A DNA stretch of 64,000 nt, taken from contig JAXLXI010000002.1 in the NCBI GenBank assembly GCA_046328035.1, positions 406,553 to 470,552 on the forward strand. The letters are read 5' to 3'. The position numbers and the translations under genes were made by a program. Under the pieces are notes generated by a model. It worked only from the letters and a program-made list of their open reading frames with translations. It was not told the DNA's origin and ran no database searches. Within the stretch, counting starts at the first letter, position 1, and each line of letters opens with the position of its first letter. The stretch comes from JBGASG01 sp046328035 (GTDB lineage: Bacteria; Cyanobacteriota; Vampirovibrionia; Obscuribacterales; Obscuribacteraceae). Positions 42,778 to 51,126 of the stretch are shown piece after piece.

Positions 42778-43410
42778 ATGCTACGTTCCCAATTATCCCT
42801 CATTCCCCTGGTCTATCTGACAGCTTTGTTGTCAGTCTTCGCAGCGATTGCGCTCACACCCATGGGTCCGCCCAGAAACGCTGACGGCAGACCGCTGAGC
42901 TCCGCCGGCCAACCACTTCCCTTAAGCACCGCCGAAAAATTCAGCAACGCGGCCTGGCAACGTGCCGGCAACAACATCGCCGCCTGTTGCAGTGTGCGCG
43001 CCTACGACCGCGCCCTGCCGCTCCTGGAAAAACGGCTGACCACCACTGATTACGATGATGTCACCTTCATGGGCAACTTCTATCGTGACTGGTGCCACTG
43101 GGAGGACGCGGTCAGCTATTACGAGATGGCCTTGAAAATAGCCGAAGGCAAAAAGGACCAGAAGCAAATCGCCATCGCGCTCAACAACCTGGGTCTCGTC
43201 TACTTCCTGGAAGGCAACACGTTCTCCGGCGAAGCCGAGCGCAAGAAGACATTCGATCAGTCCGAGGTTTCCTTCAACCGCGCTTTGCCGCTCGCCAAGC
43301 AGTCCGGCGACACTGCGTTGAGCCAGACCATACAGGAAAACTACAAAATGGTGCTTCTGGAAAATGGCAAAACTCAAGAAGCCGGCAAGCTGTCCACCGT
43401 ATTCAACTGA
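42778..43410 (+). CDS. Small membrane-anchored TPR protein, copy 2
   Basis: The product has 210 residues; the ATG at 42778 follows AAGGGGA. An N-terminal hydrophobic helix (about 6-27) is a signal anchor. After a Pro/Gly linker come TPR-like pairs: FMGNFYRDWCHWEDAVSYYE, AIALNNLGLVYFLEGNTFSG and SFNRALPLAKQSGDTALSQT. It is clearly paralogous to 29001-29561 (YRxCxxW, ALNNLGxxxxxEGxTxSG). The 3' end overlaps the convergent HTTM copy 2 by 37 nt. Unlike copy 1 it is not attached to a family A gene. Confidence 0.75.
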   Translation: MLRSQLSLIPLVYLTALLSVFAAIALTPMGPPRNADGRPLSSAGQPLPLSTAEKFSNAAWQRAGNNIAACCSVRAYDRALPLLEKRLTTTDYDDVTFMGNFYRDWCHWEDAVSYYEMALKIAEGKKDQKQIAIALNNLGLVYFLEGNTFSGEAERKKTFDQSEVSFNRALPLAKQSGDTALSQTIQENYKMVLLENGKTQEAGKLSTVFN

Positions 43411-44327
43411 GGTTCCCGCGGCTGACCGCGTTTACCGATCAACCTGTCTAACAGCCACTGCAGATGCTGCGGATCGACAAACAGTATGTAGCTTGACATC
43501 ATCAGTGTTTCGAACTGGGGAATGTTCATCGTCAGCTCGATGCCGGCATGCAATAGCAATCCCAGAGCGAGCACATAGTAACGAAGCTCCTTGACCCAGA
43601 CAAGCGTAAACATGGCGGTTTCGGCAAAGAGCGTGCCCCACGTCAGTACTTTGGAGAACCAGATGCTGGTGAGAAGAAACGGCAGCTGCACGCGGTAAAA
43701 CTCGCGCAGCTGCAGCACGTAATAAACCGTGGTGCCGTCCAGCCACGGCGCGCCGAAACTCTTGGCTAAAACGCTATGCAAGTAAACCGCACAGATTTGC
43801 AGTTGCATCAATCGCTGAGCCCAGATAGCAAACTCTGTCTGGGTCGCCGCCACACCGGCTCGTTTCTTCAACCAGGCATCGACAGACAGGCTGGAGCCGC
43901 AGTGCGAAAACATCAGGTAGATGCCCATCATGCGCATCAAACCATCGCCGGAATTGAGGATAATCAAATTGCGATTGTGCAACGAGACGAGCATCACACA
44001 GAGCACAACCGCGCTGGTGCGCGAGCAAAAACCAATCGTCAGCGTGATTGCAGCGATCGCCAACAAGGCGAAAACCGCGTAAACACTGGACTCTGTTTGC
44101 GGCAGCCAGAACAACAGTGAGAAACGCTCCGAGCCCAACCACTCTCGATAAGGCTGCATCGAAAGCATGCCGTTGGGCAGGTACCAGGTCATCAAATCGG
44201 GATAGATCAACACGCAGAAAAAGAGCACATGCAATCCGTACAGGATGCGAAAAATGCAGGTCGGCAGCGGCGAGCGCAGTTCGAACCAGAAGTGGTTCCA
44301 GGCAGCGAGGATGTCCGCCAGTTTCAC
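43374..44327 (-). CDS. HTTM domain membrane protein, copy 2
   Basis: The product has 317 residues and starts with GTG, which overlaps the partner's stop as GTGA. It shares the full layout of copy 1: FELRSPLPTCIFRILYGLHV, HNRNLIILNSGDGLMRMMG, MQLQICAVYLHSVLAKSFGA, KVLTWGTLFAETAMFTLVWV and HAGIELTMNIPQFETLMM. About eight membrane helices. HTTM proteins are gamma-carboxylase-like; substrates of most bacterial members are unknown. The C-terminal tail (after LLDRLIG) differs from copy 1 and is encoded within the overlap with the TPR gene. Confidence 0.85.
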   Translation of the reverse strand: MKLADILAAWNHFWFELRSPLPTCIFRILYGLHVLFFCVLIYPDLMTWYLPNGMLSMQPYREWLGSERFSLLFWLPQTESSVYAVFALLAIAAITLTIGFCSRTSAVVLCVMLVSLHNRNLIILNSGDGLMRMMGIYLMFSHCGSSLSVDAWLKKRAGVAATQTEFAIWAQRLMQLQICAVYLHSVLAKSFGAPWLDGTTVYYVLQLREFYRVQLPFLLTSIWFSKVLTWGTLFAETAMFTLVWVKELRYYVLALGLLLHAGIELTMNIPQFETLMMSSYILFVDPQHLQWLLDRLIGKRGQPREPQLNTVDSLPAS

Positions 44328-44920
44328 TGCAAATCCTCCGGCTTCACGTAATAAACAAAAAATGTCGCACTGTCATACCCAACCGGAAGCGGCTTGCCAA
44401 TGCCTTTTTCTGGTGCTGGAATATCGGAGAAGTTGCGTTGCAGAGAAACTGCAATCGGCTTGCGCCCGGCGTGATAGAAAAGGCGAGCCACGTAACGTGC
44501 CATATCCGGCCAGAGTCCACGGTCATCGTCTTTGTAGACGTTGTCCAGGGCGTATTTTCGATAGCGCTCTTTCTGCATGCGGTCCCACAGACTCAATCTA
44601 TCGAGTCGCGGATAGGCAAAGTACTGGGAAGACCCGTCAGCGAAGGTCACCACTGCCGAGATGTAGATATTCGATTCACGCGGCTCCGGAGAAAACACCG
44701 CGAAGTTTTGCCAGAGCGCCGGATAGTCCAGAACCGGCGAAACCAGCTTGATCAGCCGATTGCGCGGCGGCGATTCCGGTCCCATTTGCACAAGCAGCGC
44801 AAACGCGTAGGCGATCATGCACACCGAGAACACGGTGCGGAAGACCTTTCCGGGTACCTTTGGCTTTGCTTCCACCTGTGCGCCTGATAGTGCGAAACGA
44901 GCATGTCTACTGATGTTCAT
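44324..44920 (-). CDS. HTTM partner protein, single-helix, copy 2
   Basis: The product has 198 residues. The N-terminal basic segment is longer than in copy 1; one membrane helix lies at about 28-46. The soluble domain repeats the copy 1 signatures: ALWQNFAVFSPEPRESNIYI, VVTFADGSSQYFAYPRLD and QKERYRKYALDNVYKDD, ending in ATFFVYYVKPEDLQ. It overlaps the HTTM start by four bases as in copy 1, so the coupled arrangement was kept after duplication. Confidence 0.75.
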   Translation of the reverse strand: MNISRHARFALSGAQVEAKPKVPGKVFRTVFSVCMIAYAFALLVQMGPESPPRNRLIKLVSPVLDYPALWQNFAVFSPEPRESNIYISAVVTFADGSSQYFAYPRLDRLSLWDRMQKERYRKYALDNVYKDDDRGLWPDMARYVARLFYHAGRKPIAVSLQRNFSDIPAPEKGIGKPLPVGYDSATFFVYYVKPEDLQ

Positions 44921-45060
44921 GCCACACCAGCAGCCTCAACAAACCGCCCCATCGGCACGTGAACCGCCCCGCAAGCCATTATCAGCCGGAGGACGTAGGG
45001 ACTTCCGTCGGCATCCGCTACCCATTCATTTTAGCTACTATTGCTTACAGTATCCCGCTC

Positions 45061-45116
45061 GAAAAAGAAAAAAGAGGGTGAGAAACGCGCGGGACGGCTG
45101 TCGCCGCGCGTTTCTC
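45061..45116 (-). terminator. Strong intrinsic terminator after the cytidine deaminase gene
   Basis: GAGAAACGCGCG (45080-45091) pairs perfectly with 45105-45116. Read on the minus strand the 12-bp stem is followed by a T-rich tract (45079 down to 45061), as expected for a terminator of the gene ending at 45186. A partial third copy of AGAAACGCGC lies at about 45151-45160. Confidence 0.85.
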
Positions 45117-45185
45117 AATGCGCTAATCATCGAGCATCTGCATGCTCAAAGAAACGCGCACACCCCGTCAACGGACAGCGACCGC

Positions 45186-45680
45186 TCAGTGCGAGTGGTC
45201 GTGGGTTCCGCGGACGCTGGCCAACACCTCTTCGATCGGGAAGGGCTGGGGAATCAGCTTGCCGAGCGGCTTGCAGAGAACGGGTCCCTGTTCGCCTTCG
45301 GCGCCGTAACCGATCACGTGCATGGTGAAGCCGAATTCCGAGAGGAACTGGCGACAGTTGCAGCACGGCCACGGGTCGGTGCCCTTGGGGGCGTAGACGG
45401 CGATCGCCTTGATGAAGTTGAACTGCGTCAAACCAGCCGCCTCGGCGCGCTTCAGGGCACCATTGGCGATGGCATTGCAGACAGCCACTTCTTCGGCGTG
45501 CACCGTTTGCGAGTAGCCCGCGTTCTCGACGTTGCAGCCGACGTAGATCTCGCCGTTCCAGAGGAGAACGGCGGCGCCGACGTTGTACTGCGAGTAGGGA
45601 CGGTACGCGTTTTCAGCCGCTTCCTTGGCACGCGCAATCAGGCCGCGATAGGACGCTTCGGTCTTGCGTGACAATCTCAT
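45186..45680 (-). CDS. cdd: Cytidine deaminase
   Basis: The product is 164 residues from the ATG that gives MRLSRKTEAS; an in-frame start 36 nt upstream is less likely. Zinc-site motifs are H61-A-E63 (TVHAEEVAV) and P-C106-xx-C109 (PWPCCNCRQF). Substrate-pocket motifs are RPYSQYNVGAAV and GCNVENAGYSQ. These define the homotetrameric cytidine deaminase family (cytidine/deoxycytidine to uridine/deoxyuridine; pyrimidine salvage). The C-terminal His-rich tail (HDHSH) is an extension beyond the ~130-residue core. A strong terminator follows. Confidence 0.93.
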   Translation of the reverse strand: MRLSRKTEASYRGLIARAKEAAENAYRPYSQYNVGAAVLLWNGEIYVGCNVENAGYSQTVHAEEVAVCNAIANGALKRAEAAGLTQFNFIKAIAVYAPKGTDPWPCCNCRQFLSEFGFTMHVIGYGAEGEQGPVLCKPLGKLIPQPFPIEEVLASVRGTHDHSH

Positions 45681-45808
45681 GGTTTGGTCTCTGCCGCGTG
45701 TGCGAATCGCTGGCATTATATACCTGCCGGCGGAGGGCAGATGTGCCGCTCAGCCGACGTGTATGAGTTTGCATTGCAACACCCGCACCGGTGCTGCCGA
45801 ATAGGTTT

Positions 45809-45866
45809 GAGGGCGCCAGGTGTTACAACCCGGCGCCCTCGTAGACGTAGACGTAGACGTAGACGT
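45809..45866. repeat. Perfect 9-bp hairpin next to four GTAGAC hexamers
   Basis: GAGGGCGCC (45809-45817) pairs with GGCGCCCTC (45832-45840), and the arm is directly followed by four tandem GTAGAC units (45841-45864). The element sits just 3' of the minus-strand gene ending at 45872. The hairpin has no T-tract on either strand, so it is at best a weak or Rho-assisted terminator. The hexamers could vary in number by slippage. Confidence 0.6.
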
Positions 45867-45871
45867 GATGC

Positions 45872-46723
45872 TCAGACCCAGGCGTCGATGTCGGTGGCCG
45901 CCTGCCGGACGGTGTGGTTGAAGTACACGCTCCAGTTGTGAACCCGGAAACCGTGTGTCTTCTCCACGTACTCGGCAAGCACGGCCTGGATCTCGGCGGC
46001 ACTGATGCAGGAGGCGGAGACCGCCTTCTTCTTCCAGGGCCAGACGATGCGATCCTCGACCTCGACTTTGTAGCGGCGCCCTTCCGGCGTGATCGTGGCG
46101 TAGATGGCGCCGCGACCGTCGTCGGTGTGGAACCAGATGGACAGGCTGTCGGCGTTCTTGCTGGTTGGTCCCCAGGCAAGAGCGCGTTCGACAACGCCGG
46201 CGACGAAGCCCTCGAGCTCCGTATCCGTCGTCCTGAACATCGGGAGCGTGAACCGCCCCTGTGGTTTGCCGCGAGTCTCATCCAGCGCGCACTGGGCGAA
46301 GCTGGATGTGCGATAGCTGAGCCGGTTGATACTCAGCTCGACGTTCGGGAAGTGCTCCCCGAGCGCCCGCGCCAGCATCTCCTGAGCCTCGGTGAGGCTG
46401 CCCGCCTGGAAGTGGGTGACCACCTCCGACGGGTCGGGGATGCTGGTCAAGACGGACATGCCGGTGACGCGTTCGACGCGCACGTTGTACAGTCCGTCCT
46501 GCTCTTCCGCGAATACCTGCAAGTTGAACTCCGAGCGCACCTCGGCCGACCGGAAAAGTCCGGACGCACCGAGACCAGCCAGGAGCGCAGGGCTCATGGC
46601 GCGCTCCGCAGAGGGCACCACGATGTCGGGTCCGCCGCCGGTGAGCTGAATGGTCAGCCCGCCTTTGGACGGTTCCCGCGCCAGCAGGTCGAAAGAGACT
46701 TTAGCGATAGTTTGGTTGTCCAT
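45872..46723 (-). CDS. Hypothetical protein, conserved-looking, function unknown
   Basis: The product has 283 residues; the start has a strong GGAGG 9 nt upstream. It is soluble, with no signal peptide or membrane helix. It looks like two alpha/beta parts: about 1-125 (IAKVSFDLLAREPSKGGLTI, FNLQVFAEEQDGLYNVRVER) and 126-283 (LSIWFHTDDGRGAIYATI, YKVEVEDRIVWPWKKKAVSA). No nucleotide-binding or catalytic motif stands out. Codon choice is GC-rich (GAG, AAG, CTG), as in the oligoendopeptidase and deaminase neighbours. I do not recognise a family. Confidence 0.6.
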   Translation of the reverse strand: MDNQTIAKVSFDLLAREPSKGGLTIQLTGGGPDIVVPSAERAMSPALLAGLGASGLFRSAEVRSEFNLQVFAEEQDGLYNVRVERVTGMSVLTSIPDPSEVVTHFQAGSLTEAQEMLARALGEHFPNVELSINRLSYRTSSFAQCALDETRGKPQGRFTLPMFRTTDTELEGFVAGVVERALAWGPTSKNADSLSIWFHTDDGRGAIYATITPEGRRYKVEVEDRIVWPWKKKAVSASCISAAEIQAVLAEYVEKTHGFRVHNWSVYFNHTVRQAATDIDAWV

Positions 46724-47135
46724 TCCGTACTACCTCCGCCGCCGCACCTCAATCGTGCGGGGGCTATGGGTTGAGTAGTCGAGCGCGCCATGCGCACGCT
46801 GGCGGGCGAATGAAGCCCGTCCGACGTGCACATGCACGCGCCATGAAGTGGGGCACTTGCATGCCCCAACCACCTCGCCCCGAGCAGCGCAATCTGTCGC
46901 TGTCCGGGTTTTGTCGGCGGCTCGCCAGCCACTGGCACGGCGCAATCTGGACAGATTGCGCACGCACCAGCAAGCGGACAAGCCGTCGAACCAGCAGTTG
47001 CAAAACCAGTGCTGGATTCAACGAACTGAGTTCGCGAATGGTCCAGCAATCCGGCCTGGCAAAATAAGCACCGGGTCTTGCGACCCTAACTCCTGCCCTC
47101 AAGTCGTCCGTAGTGCGACTTGCCTTGCAAGAGCG
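46724..47135. other. Intergenic region with near-perfect palindrome
   Basis: The 410 bases between two minus-strand genes hold no convincing frame. GCGCAATCTG (46940-46949) and CAGATTGCGC (46952-46961) form a 22-bp palindrome with a 2-nt centre. A further direct GCGCAATCTG lies at 46887-46896 and could pair with the same right arm, so alternative structures are possible. Near the oligoendopeptidase stop, GGGTC/GACCC with a 4-nt loop (47074-47087) could form a small terminator-like hairpin. Confidence 0.5.
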
Positions 47136-48959
47136 TCAGATGAGCGCTTCGAACTGGTCGAGAAGGTCGTTGAACTCGTCCAGCGCAAGCTGGATCGGAG
47201 CCGGCGTCGAAAGGTCCACGCCCGCCGCACGCAGCAGGTTGATGGAGTAATCCGACGAACCGGAGGACAGGAACTTCAGGTACCGCTGCACGGCCGGCTC
47301 GCCCTCGGTGATGATCTGCCGCGCGAGCGCGGTAGCCGCCGAGATGCCGGTCGCATATTGGTACACGTAGAAGTTCCGGTAGAAGTGCGGGATGCGCGCC
47401 CACTCGTCCTCGATGATCTGGTCGACGTGGCACACCTTCCCGTAGTACTTGTCGTTCAGCTCCTTGTGCAGCGCGCAGAGCACATCCGCGGTCAGCGGCT
47501 TGCCTTCCTCGACGAGGGCGTGCGCCCGCATCTCGAACTCGGCAAACAGCGTCTGGCGGAAGAGCGTCGTGCGGAAGCCTTCCAGAGCGTGGTTGATGAT
47601 GTACTTGCGCCGCTCCGGGTCCTTCTCGACCTTGAGCAGGTAGTGCGTCATCAGCGCTTCGTTGCAGGTGCTGGCGATCTCAGCCAGGAAGAGCGTGTAG
47701 CCGCTGTAGTGGAACGGCTGCGTCTTGCGGCTGAAGTAGCTGTGCATCGAGTGACCCGACTCGTGACCCAGCGTGTACGCCGTGTCGAGCGAATCGAACC
47801 AGTTCATGAGCATGTACGGCGGGGTGCCGAAGCTGCCGCCGCTGTAGGCGCCGGAAGCCTTGCCCTTGTTCTCGCGCACGTCCACCCAGCGGGAGGCGTA
47901 CCCGGCGCGCAGGGCGTCGCAGTACTCCTTGCCGAGCGGTGCCACCGCGGCCAGCACCATCTCCTGCGCCTGCTCCCAGGTCACCTTCCACTCGACGCTC
48001 GGCACCAGCGGAACGTAGAGGTCCCACATGTGCAGCTCGTCGACGCCGAGGATCTTCTTGCGAAGCTCCAGGTAGCGGTGGAGGCGCGGCAGGTTCTTGT
48101 CGACGGTGTCGACCAGCGACGTGTAGACGCTGACCGGCAGGTTGATCCCGCCGACAGCCGCCTCGAGCGCGCTGGGCCAGCGCCGAATCTTGGCGCCGAT
48201 CACCGCATCGTGGACGTTGGTGCCGTAGAGCGACGCCATCGTGTTGCGCAGCGCCTTGTACGACCCCATCATCGCTTCGAACGCCCGCTGGCGCTCACCG
48301 CGATTCTGGCTGTCCAGGAAGAAGCCGCCGTAGTTGCCCTGCGTCAGCGCCTTCATCTCGCCGTTGTCGAGCTTGACCTCGGGCAGCACCATGTCGGCGT
48401 CGCAGAGCGCGTCGTAGGCTTCGCCGACGCCGGAACGCACTGGCGACAGAGCCGCCAGCACTTCCTCGACCTCGGGCGAACGCACGTGTGCGCGGTGCGC
48501 CATCGTCTCCTCGAGGTCGTGGCGGAATGCCTCGAGCCCGGGAGCGGTGCGGAACATCTGCTCGAGCTTCTCGGGCTTGATGGTGAGCAGTTCGGGCGTC
48601 GTCCAGGACAGGGCGGCGCCGATCTTGGCACCGAGCTGACGCATGCGCTTGATCAGCCCCTGGAAGTGGCTGTTGGCGGTGTCTTCGTCGCCCTTCATGC
48701 TGGCGTAGACGTGGAGCTTGTACCAGACCGGGTACAGCTCGTTCTGCAGGTTGAGGAACGCCAGGAGGCTCTTGCCGCTGCGCTTGAGCTTGCCCTTGAA
48801 GGCGACCAGCTCCGGATAGCGGCTCTCGATCATGGCGAACGCGGTTTCCCAGTCCGCCTCGGTGGCGAAGATCTGGGTCAGGTCCCAGGTCTCGTTGACC
48901 GGGATGTCGGCACGCGCAGGCAGTGCTGCGGGCGTAGCTGTTGCTGTGGATTCACTCAT
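47136..48959 (-). CDS. pepF: Oligoendopeptidase F (M3B family)
   Basis: The product is 607 residues from the ATG giving MSESTATATP; upstream codons exist but lack family similarity. The M3 zinc site is LGHESGHSMHS (H399, E400, H403) with a downstream Glu in the FLAEIASTCNEAL helix. Other M3B marks are the N-terminal WDLTQIFATEADWE, KASGAYSGGSFGTPPYMLMN before the zinc motif, and YYGKVCHVDQIIEDEWARIPHF-type substrate-loop sequence near the end. The length is normal for PepF (about 600). It is cytosolic and cleaves short oligopeptides. The gene is monocistronic by spacing, with high GC-ending codon use. Confidence 0.93.
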   Translation of the reverse strand: MSESTATATPAALPARADIPVNETWDLTQIFATEADWETAFAMIESRYPELVAFKGKLKRSGKSLLAFLNLQNELYPVWYKLHVYASMKGDEDTANSHFQGLIKRMRQLGAKIGAALSWTTPELLTIKPEKLEQMFRTAPGLEAFRHDLEETMAHRAHVRSPEVEEVLAALSPVRSGVGEAYDALCDADMVLPEVKLDNGEMKALTQGNYGGFFLDSQNRGERQRAFEAMMGSYKALRNTMASLYGTNVHDAVIGAKIRRWPSALEAAVGGINLPVSVYTSLVDTVDKNLPRLHRYLELRKKILGVDELHMWDLYVPLVPSVEWKVTWEQAQEMVLAAVAPLGKEYCDALRAGYASRWVDVRENKGKASGAYSGGSFGTPPYMLMNWFDSLDTAYTLGHESGHSMHSYFSRKTQPFHYSGYTLFLAEIASTCNEALMTHYLLKVEKDPERRKYIINHALEGFRTTLFRQTLFAEFEMRAHALVEEGKPLTADVLCALHKELNDKYYGKVCHVDQIIEDEWARIPHFYRNFYVYQYATGISAATALARQIITEGEPAVQRYLKFLSSGSSDYSINLLRAAGVDLSTPAPIQLALDEFNDLLDQFEALI

Positions 48960-49019
48960 CTTGGAACCTTTCGTTATCAACGTTGATCCAAATGCTGCCC
49001 GGAGAGCCCGGTGCAGCAT

Positions 49020-49697
49020 GCGTGGTGTCTATTCGCCAGTGCATGACCGCCCTCGTAGTTCGACCCCCTGCAGTTTGCAGGAGACGAAACGCGCGAAATA
49101 GAAACGGAGTTCTGGTTTCGGTACGGGGTGCAGTGATGAGGTGGGGAACAGACAGGACCGCCATGCTAACAATCGGATGTCAACGTTTTCGAGTGCTGAA
49201 GCCGATGCTATGAGGCTTCTTATATTCTGTTTCTATTATCCATCGCACAAGTGGACTTGGTGGAAGGTCGCGCCAATACAAGTTAGCGGGAAGCGAAGTA
49301 GTTTCGCGAACGCGGGTGCGATGGATGACTTGGTCTATTACGCAAGAGAGATCCCGCTCTAGTGCGCGATGTGAATCGCGAGCGTACTTGCAAAGAGATT
49401 TGCGAGCTTGCGTGATCTGTTGCGCGAGTACTTTCGCGAAAGTATACGCCCGAAACACTCCGTAATACTGCCTCGACGCCGGTTTTCAAGATGGCACGCG
49501 CTGCGCAAATTGTCGCGCCCGCAAGTGCCGACCTGGTGCGGACTCGATGCCTGGTAAAAGGTGCGCACCTCATGACAATCACGGTAATCCGGGAGCTTTT
49601 ACCAGGTGGCGATCGGCACTACCCCTCGAGGGCGCGCAGCCGTTTCTGGTGCGACTTTGCGGTAAACTTGGCGATCCGTTCGTATAGGAGAAGATCC
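49020..49697. repeat. Intergenic region rich in TCGCGA palindromes and a long inverted repeat
   Basis: No gene is supported here. TACTTTCGCGAAAGTA (49429-49444) is a perfect 16-bp palindrome. Related TTTCGCGAA and TTGCGCGAG strings recur between 49300 and 49445, and CTTGCAAA/TTTGCGAG (around 49388-49407) nearly pair. Further on, CCTGGTAAAAG (49550-49560) pairs perfectly with CTTTTACCAGG (49596-49606) across 35 nt. The region separates the divergent pepF and the small plus-strand gene at 49698 and must contain both promoters. Confidence 0.6.
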
Positions 49698-49868
49698 ATG
49701 TACAAATCCGAATCCGAGCAAATGCTGCGGCGCGCCATGGAAGACGCCGGCTGCCCAGCCAACACGTTCACCGATCAGCAAATTGAAGCGCTTGCCGAAG
49801 CCATGCGCAAAATCGCCGCCCGCATCACCGAAGAAGCGCTCTCCATGTACAGACCGCCGCGGTCTTAG
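49698..49868 (+). CDS. Small cytosolic helical protein
   Basis: The product has 56 residues, starting at ATG 8-9 nt after AGGAGA. The sequence is one or two amphipathic helices: SESEQMLRRAMEDAGCPANT then FTDQQIEALAEAMRKIAARI. There is no signal peptide. It lies 63 bp upstream of the M20 amidohydrolase on the same strand, probably in one operon. The composition and good ribosome-binding site make it a likely real small gene. Function unknown. Confidence 0.6.
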   Translation: MYKSESEQMLRRAMEDAGCPANTFTDQQIEALAEAMRKIAARITEEALSMYRPPRS

Positions 49869-49931
49869 TTTCACCGCCGGCCGTCCTGGTTTCATCCCTA
49901 AGCAAAATAGTTCGAAAGAAGAATCATCATC

Positions 49932-51113
49932 ATGCCTAGCACAATGTCCCTATTGGATCAGTCCAAAGAACTGCAAGCCGAAATCATTGAAGTGCGGCGC
50001 CATCTGCACCAGTACCCCGAATTGAGCTTCGAAGAAGTGGAAACTTCCAAGCTGGCCGCAGAACGCCTCAAAGAATTGGGTTATGCCATCAAATCCGGTA
50101 TCGCCGGCACTGGTATCACCGCCGATATCGGATCCGGTGCCCGCACCATTGCCATTCGCGCCGACATGGATGCCCTGCCGGTCGATGAAGCCAAAGACAG
50201 ACCATACAGATCCAAACGCGAAGGCGTCATGCACGCCTGCGGACACGATGCCCACGTCTCCTCGGCGCTGGCCGCCGCCAAGCTGCTCGCCCGCGAAGAA
50301 ACCCTGCCCGGGCGCGTCCGCATCATCATGCAACCGGCTGAAGAAGATGTCGATGAAGAAGGCTGGTCCGGTGCCTACCGAATGATCGAACAGGGCGCCA
50401 TGGAAGGCGTGGACGCCGTCATCGGATTGCACATGGACGCATCGATTCCCGCCGGCAAAGTGGCCATCATGCACGGACCGGTCATGGCTGCCGCCGATGG
50501 TTTCCGCATCACGATCAAAGGACAGGGCGGGCACGGCGCGTACCCGGAAGCGACCATCGACGCCGTCGTGATTGCAGCGCAAATCGTGCAGGCGATTCAG
50601 CAAATCGTCTCGCGCCGCATTCCCGCCATCGAACCGGCGGTGGTCACCATCGGTTCGATTCACAGCTCCAGCATTCGCGGCAACGTCATTTCCGACCGCG
50701 TCGAGTTGTTGGGCACCATCCGCAGTTTCAACGAAGACATCCGCAAGAAACTAATTAAAGAAGTCGACCGCGTGTGCTCCATGGCTAAAGCCCTGGGCGG
50801 CGACTATGAGACCGAATATGAAATGGGCTACCCGGCTACCGTCAACGAACCGCGGATCACCGAAGTGATGCGCAAAGCCGCCGTCGACACAATCGGAGCT
50901 GAAAACGTCATCGCCGTGCCCCTCAAGACCTGGGCGGAAGACTTCTCGATGCTGGCGCAAGCGGCACCGGGATGCTTCATGTTTTTGGGCGGCGAGATTG
51001 CCGGCGACAGGCGCGCTCACCACAGCCCCACCTTCGATCTCGATGAAAGCGGGCTGCACATCGGTCCGGCCATTCTGGCAGAGACTGCACGACGCTTGCT
51101 TCTCGAAAGCTAG
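49932..51113 (+). CDS. M20 family amidohydrolase (hippurate/IAA-amino acid hydrolase type)
   Basis: The product has 393 residues. N-terminal EVRRHLHQYPELSFEE and RADMDALPV are M20D hallmarks. The metal-site motif is HACGHDAHV (H101, C103, H105, D106), followed by IMQPAEEDVDEEGWSGA with the catalytic Glu pair and by GLHMD. A dimerisation domain (GQGGHGAYPE, about 195-310) and a C-terminal TWAEDFSMLA plus GGEIAGDRRAHHSP complete the fold. Family members remove N-acyl groups from amino acids; the exact substrate cannot be told from sequence. The lipoprotein gene follows 13 bp downstream. Confidence 0.9.
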   Translation: MPSTMSLLDQSKELQAEIIEVRRHLHQYPELSFEEVETSKLAAERLKELGYAIKSGIAGTGITADIGSGARTIAIRADMDALPVDEAKDRPYRSKREGVMHACGHDAHVSSALAAAKLLAREETLPGRVRIIMQPAEEDVDEEGWSGAYRMIEQGAMEGVDAVIGLHMDASIPAGKVAIMHGPVMAAADGFRITIKGQGGHGAYPEATIDAVVIAAQIVQAIQQIVSRRIPAIEPAVVTIGSIHSSSIRGNVISDRVELLGTIRSFNEDIRKKLIKEVDRVCSMAKALGGDYETEYEMGYPATVNEPRITEVMRKAAVDTIGAENVIAVPLKTWAEDFSMLAQAAPGCFMFLGGEIAGDRRAHHSPTFDLDESGLHIGPAILAETARRLLLES

Positions 51114-51126
51114 TAGGGAATCACTG

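Noticed and set aside
46848..48986. 712-codon open frame on the plus strand
   Set aside because: It is the antisense of the oligoendopeptidase F gene; its Arg/Val/Asp-rich, repeat-free translation is typical of the opposite strand of a GC-rich gene, and no ribosome-binding site precedes it.
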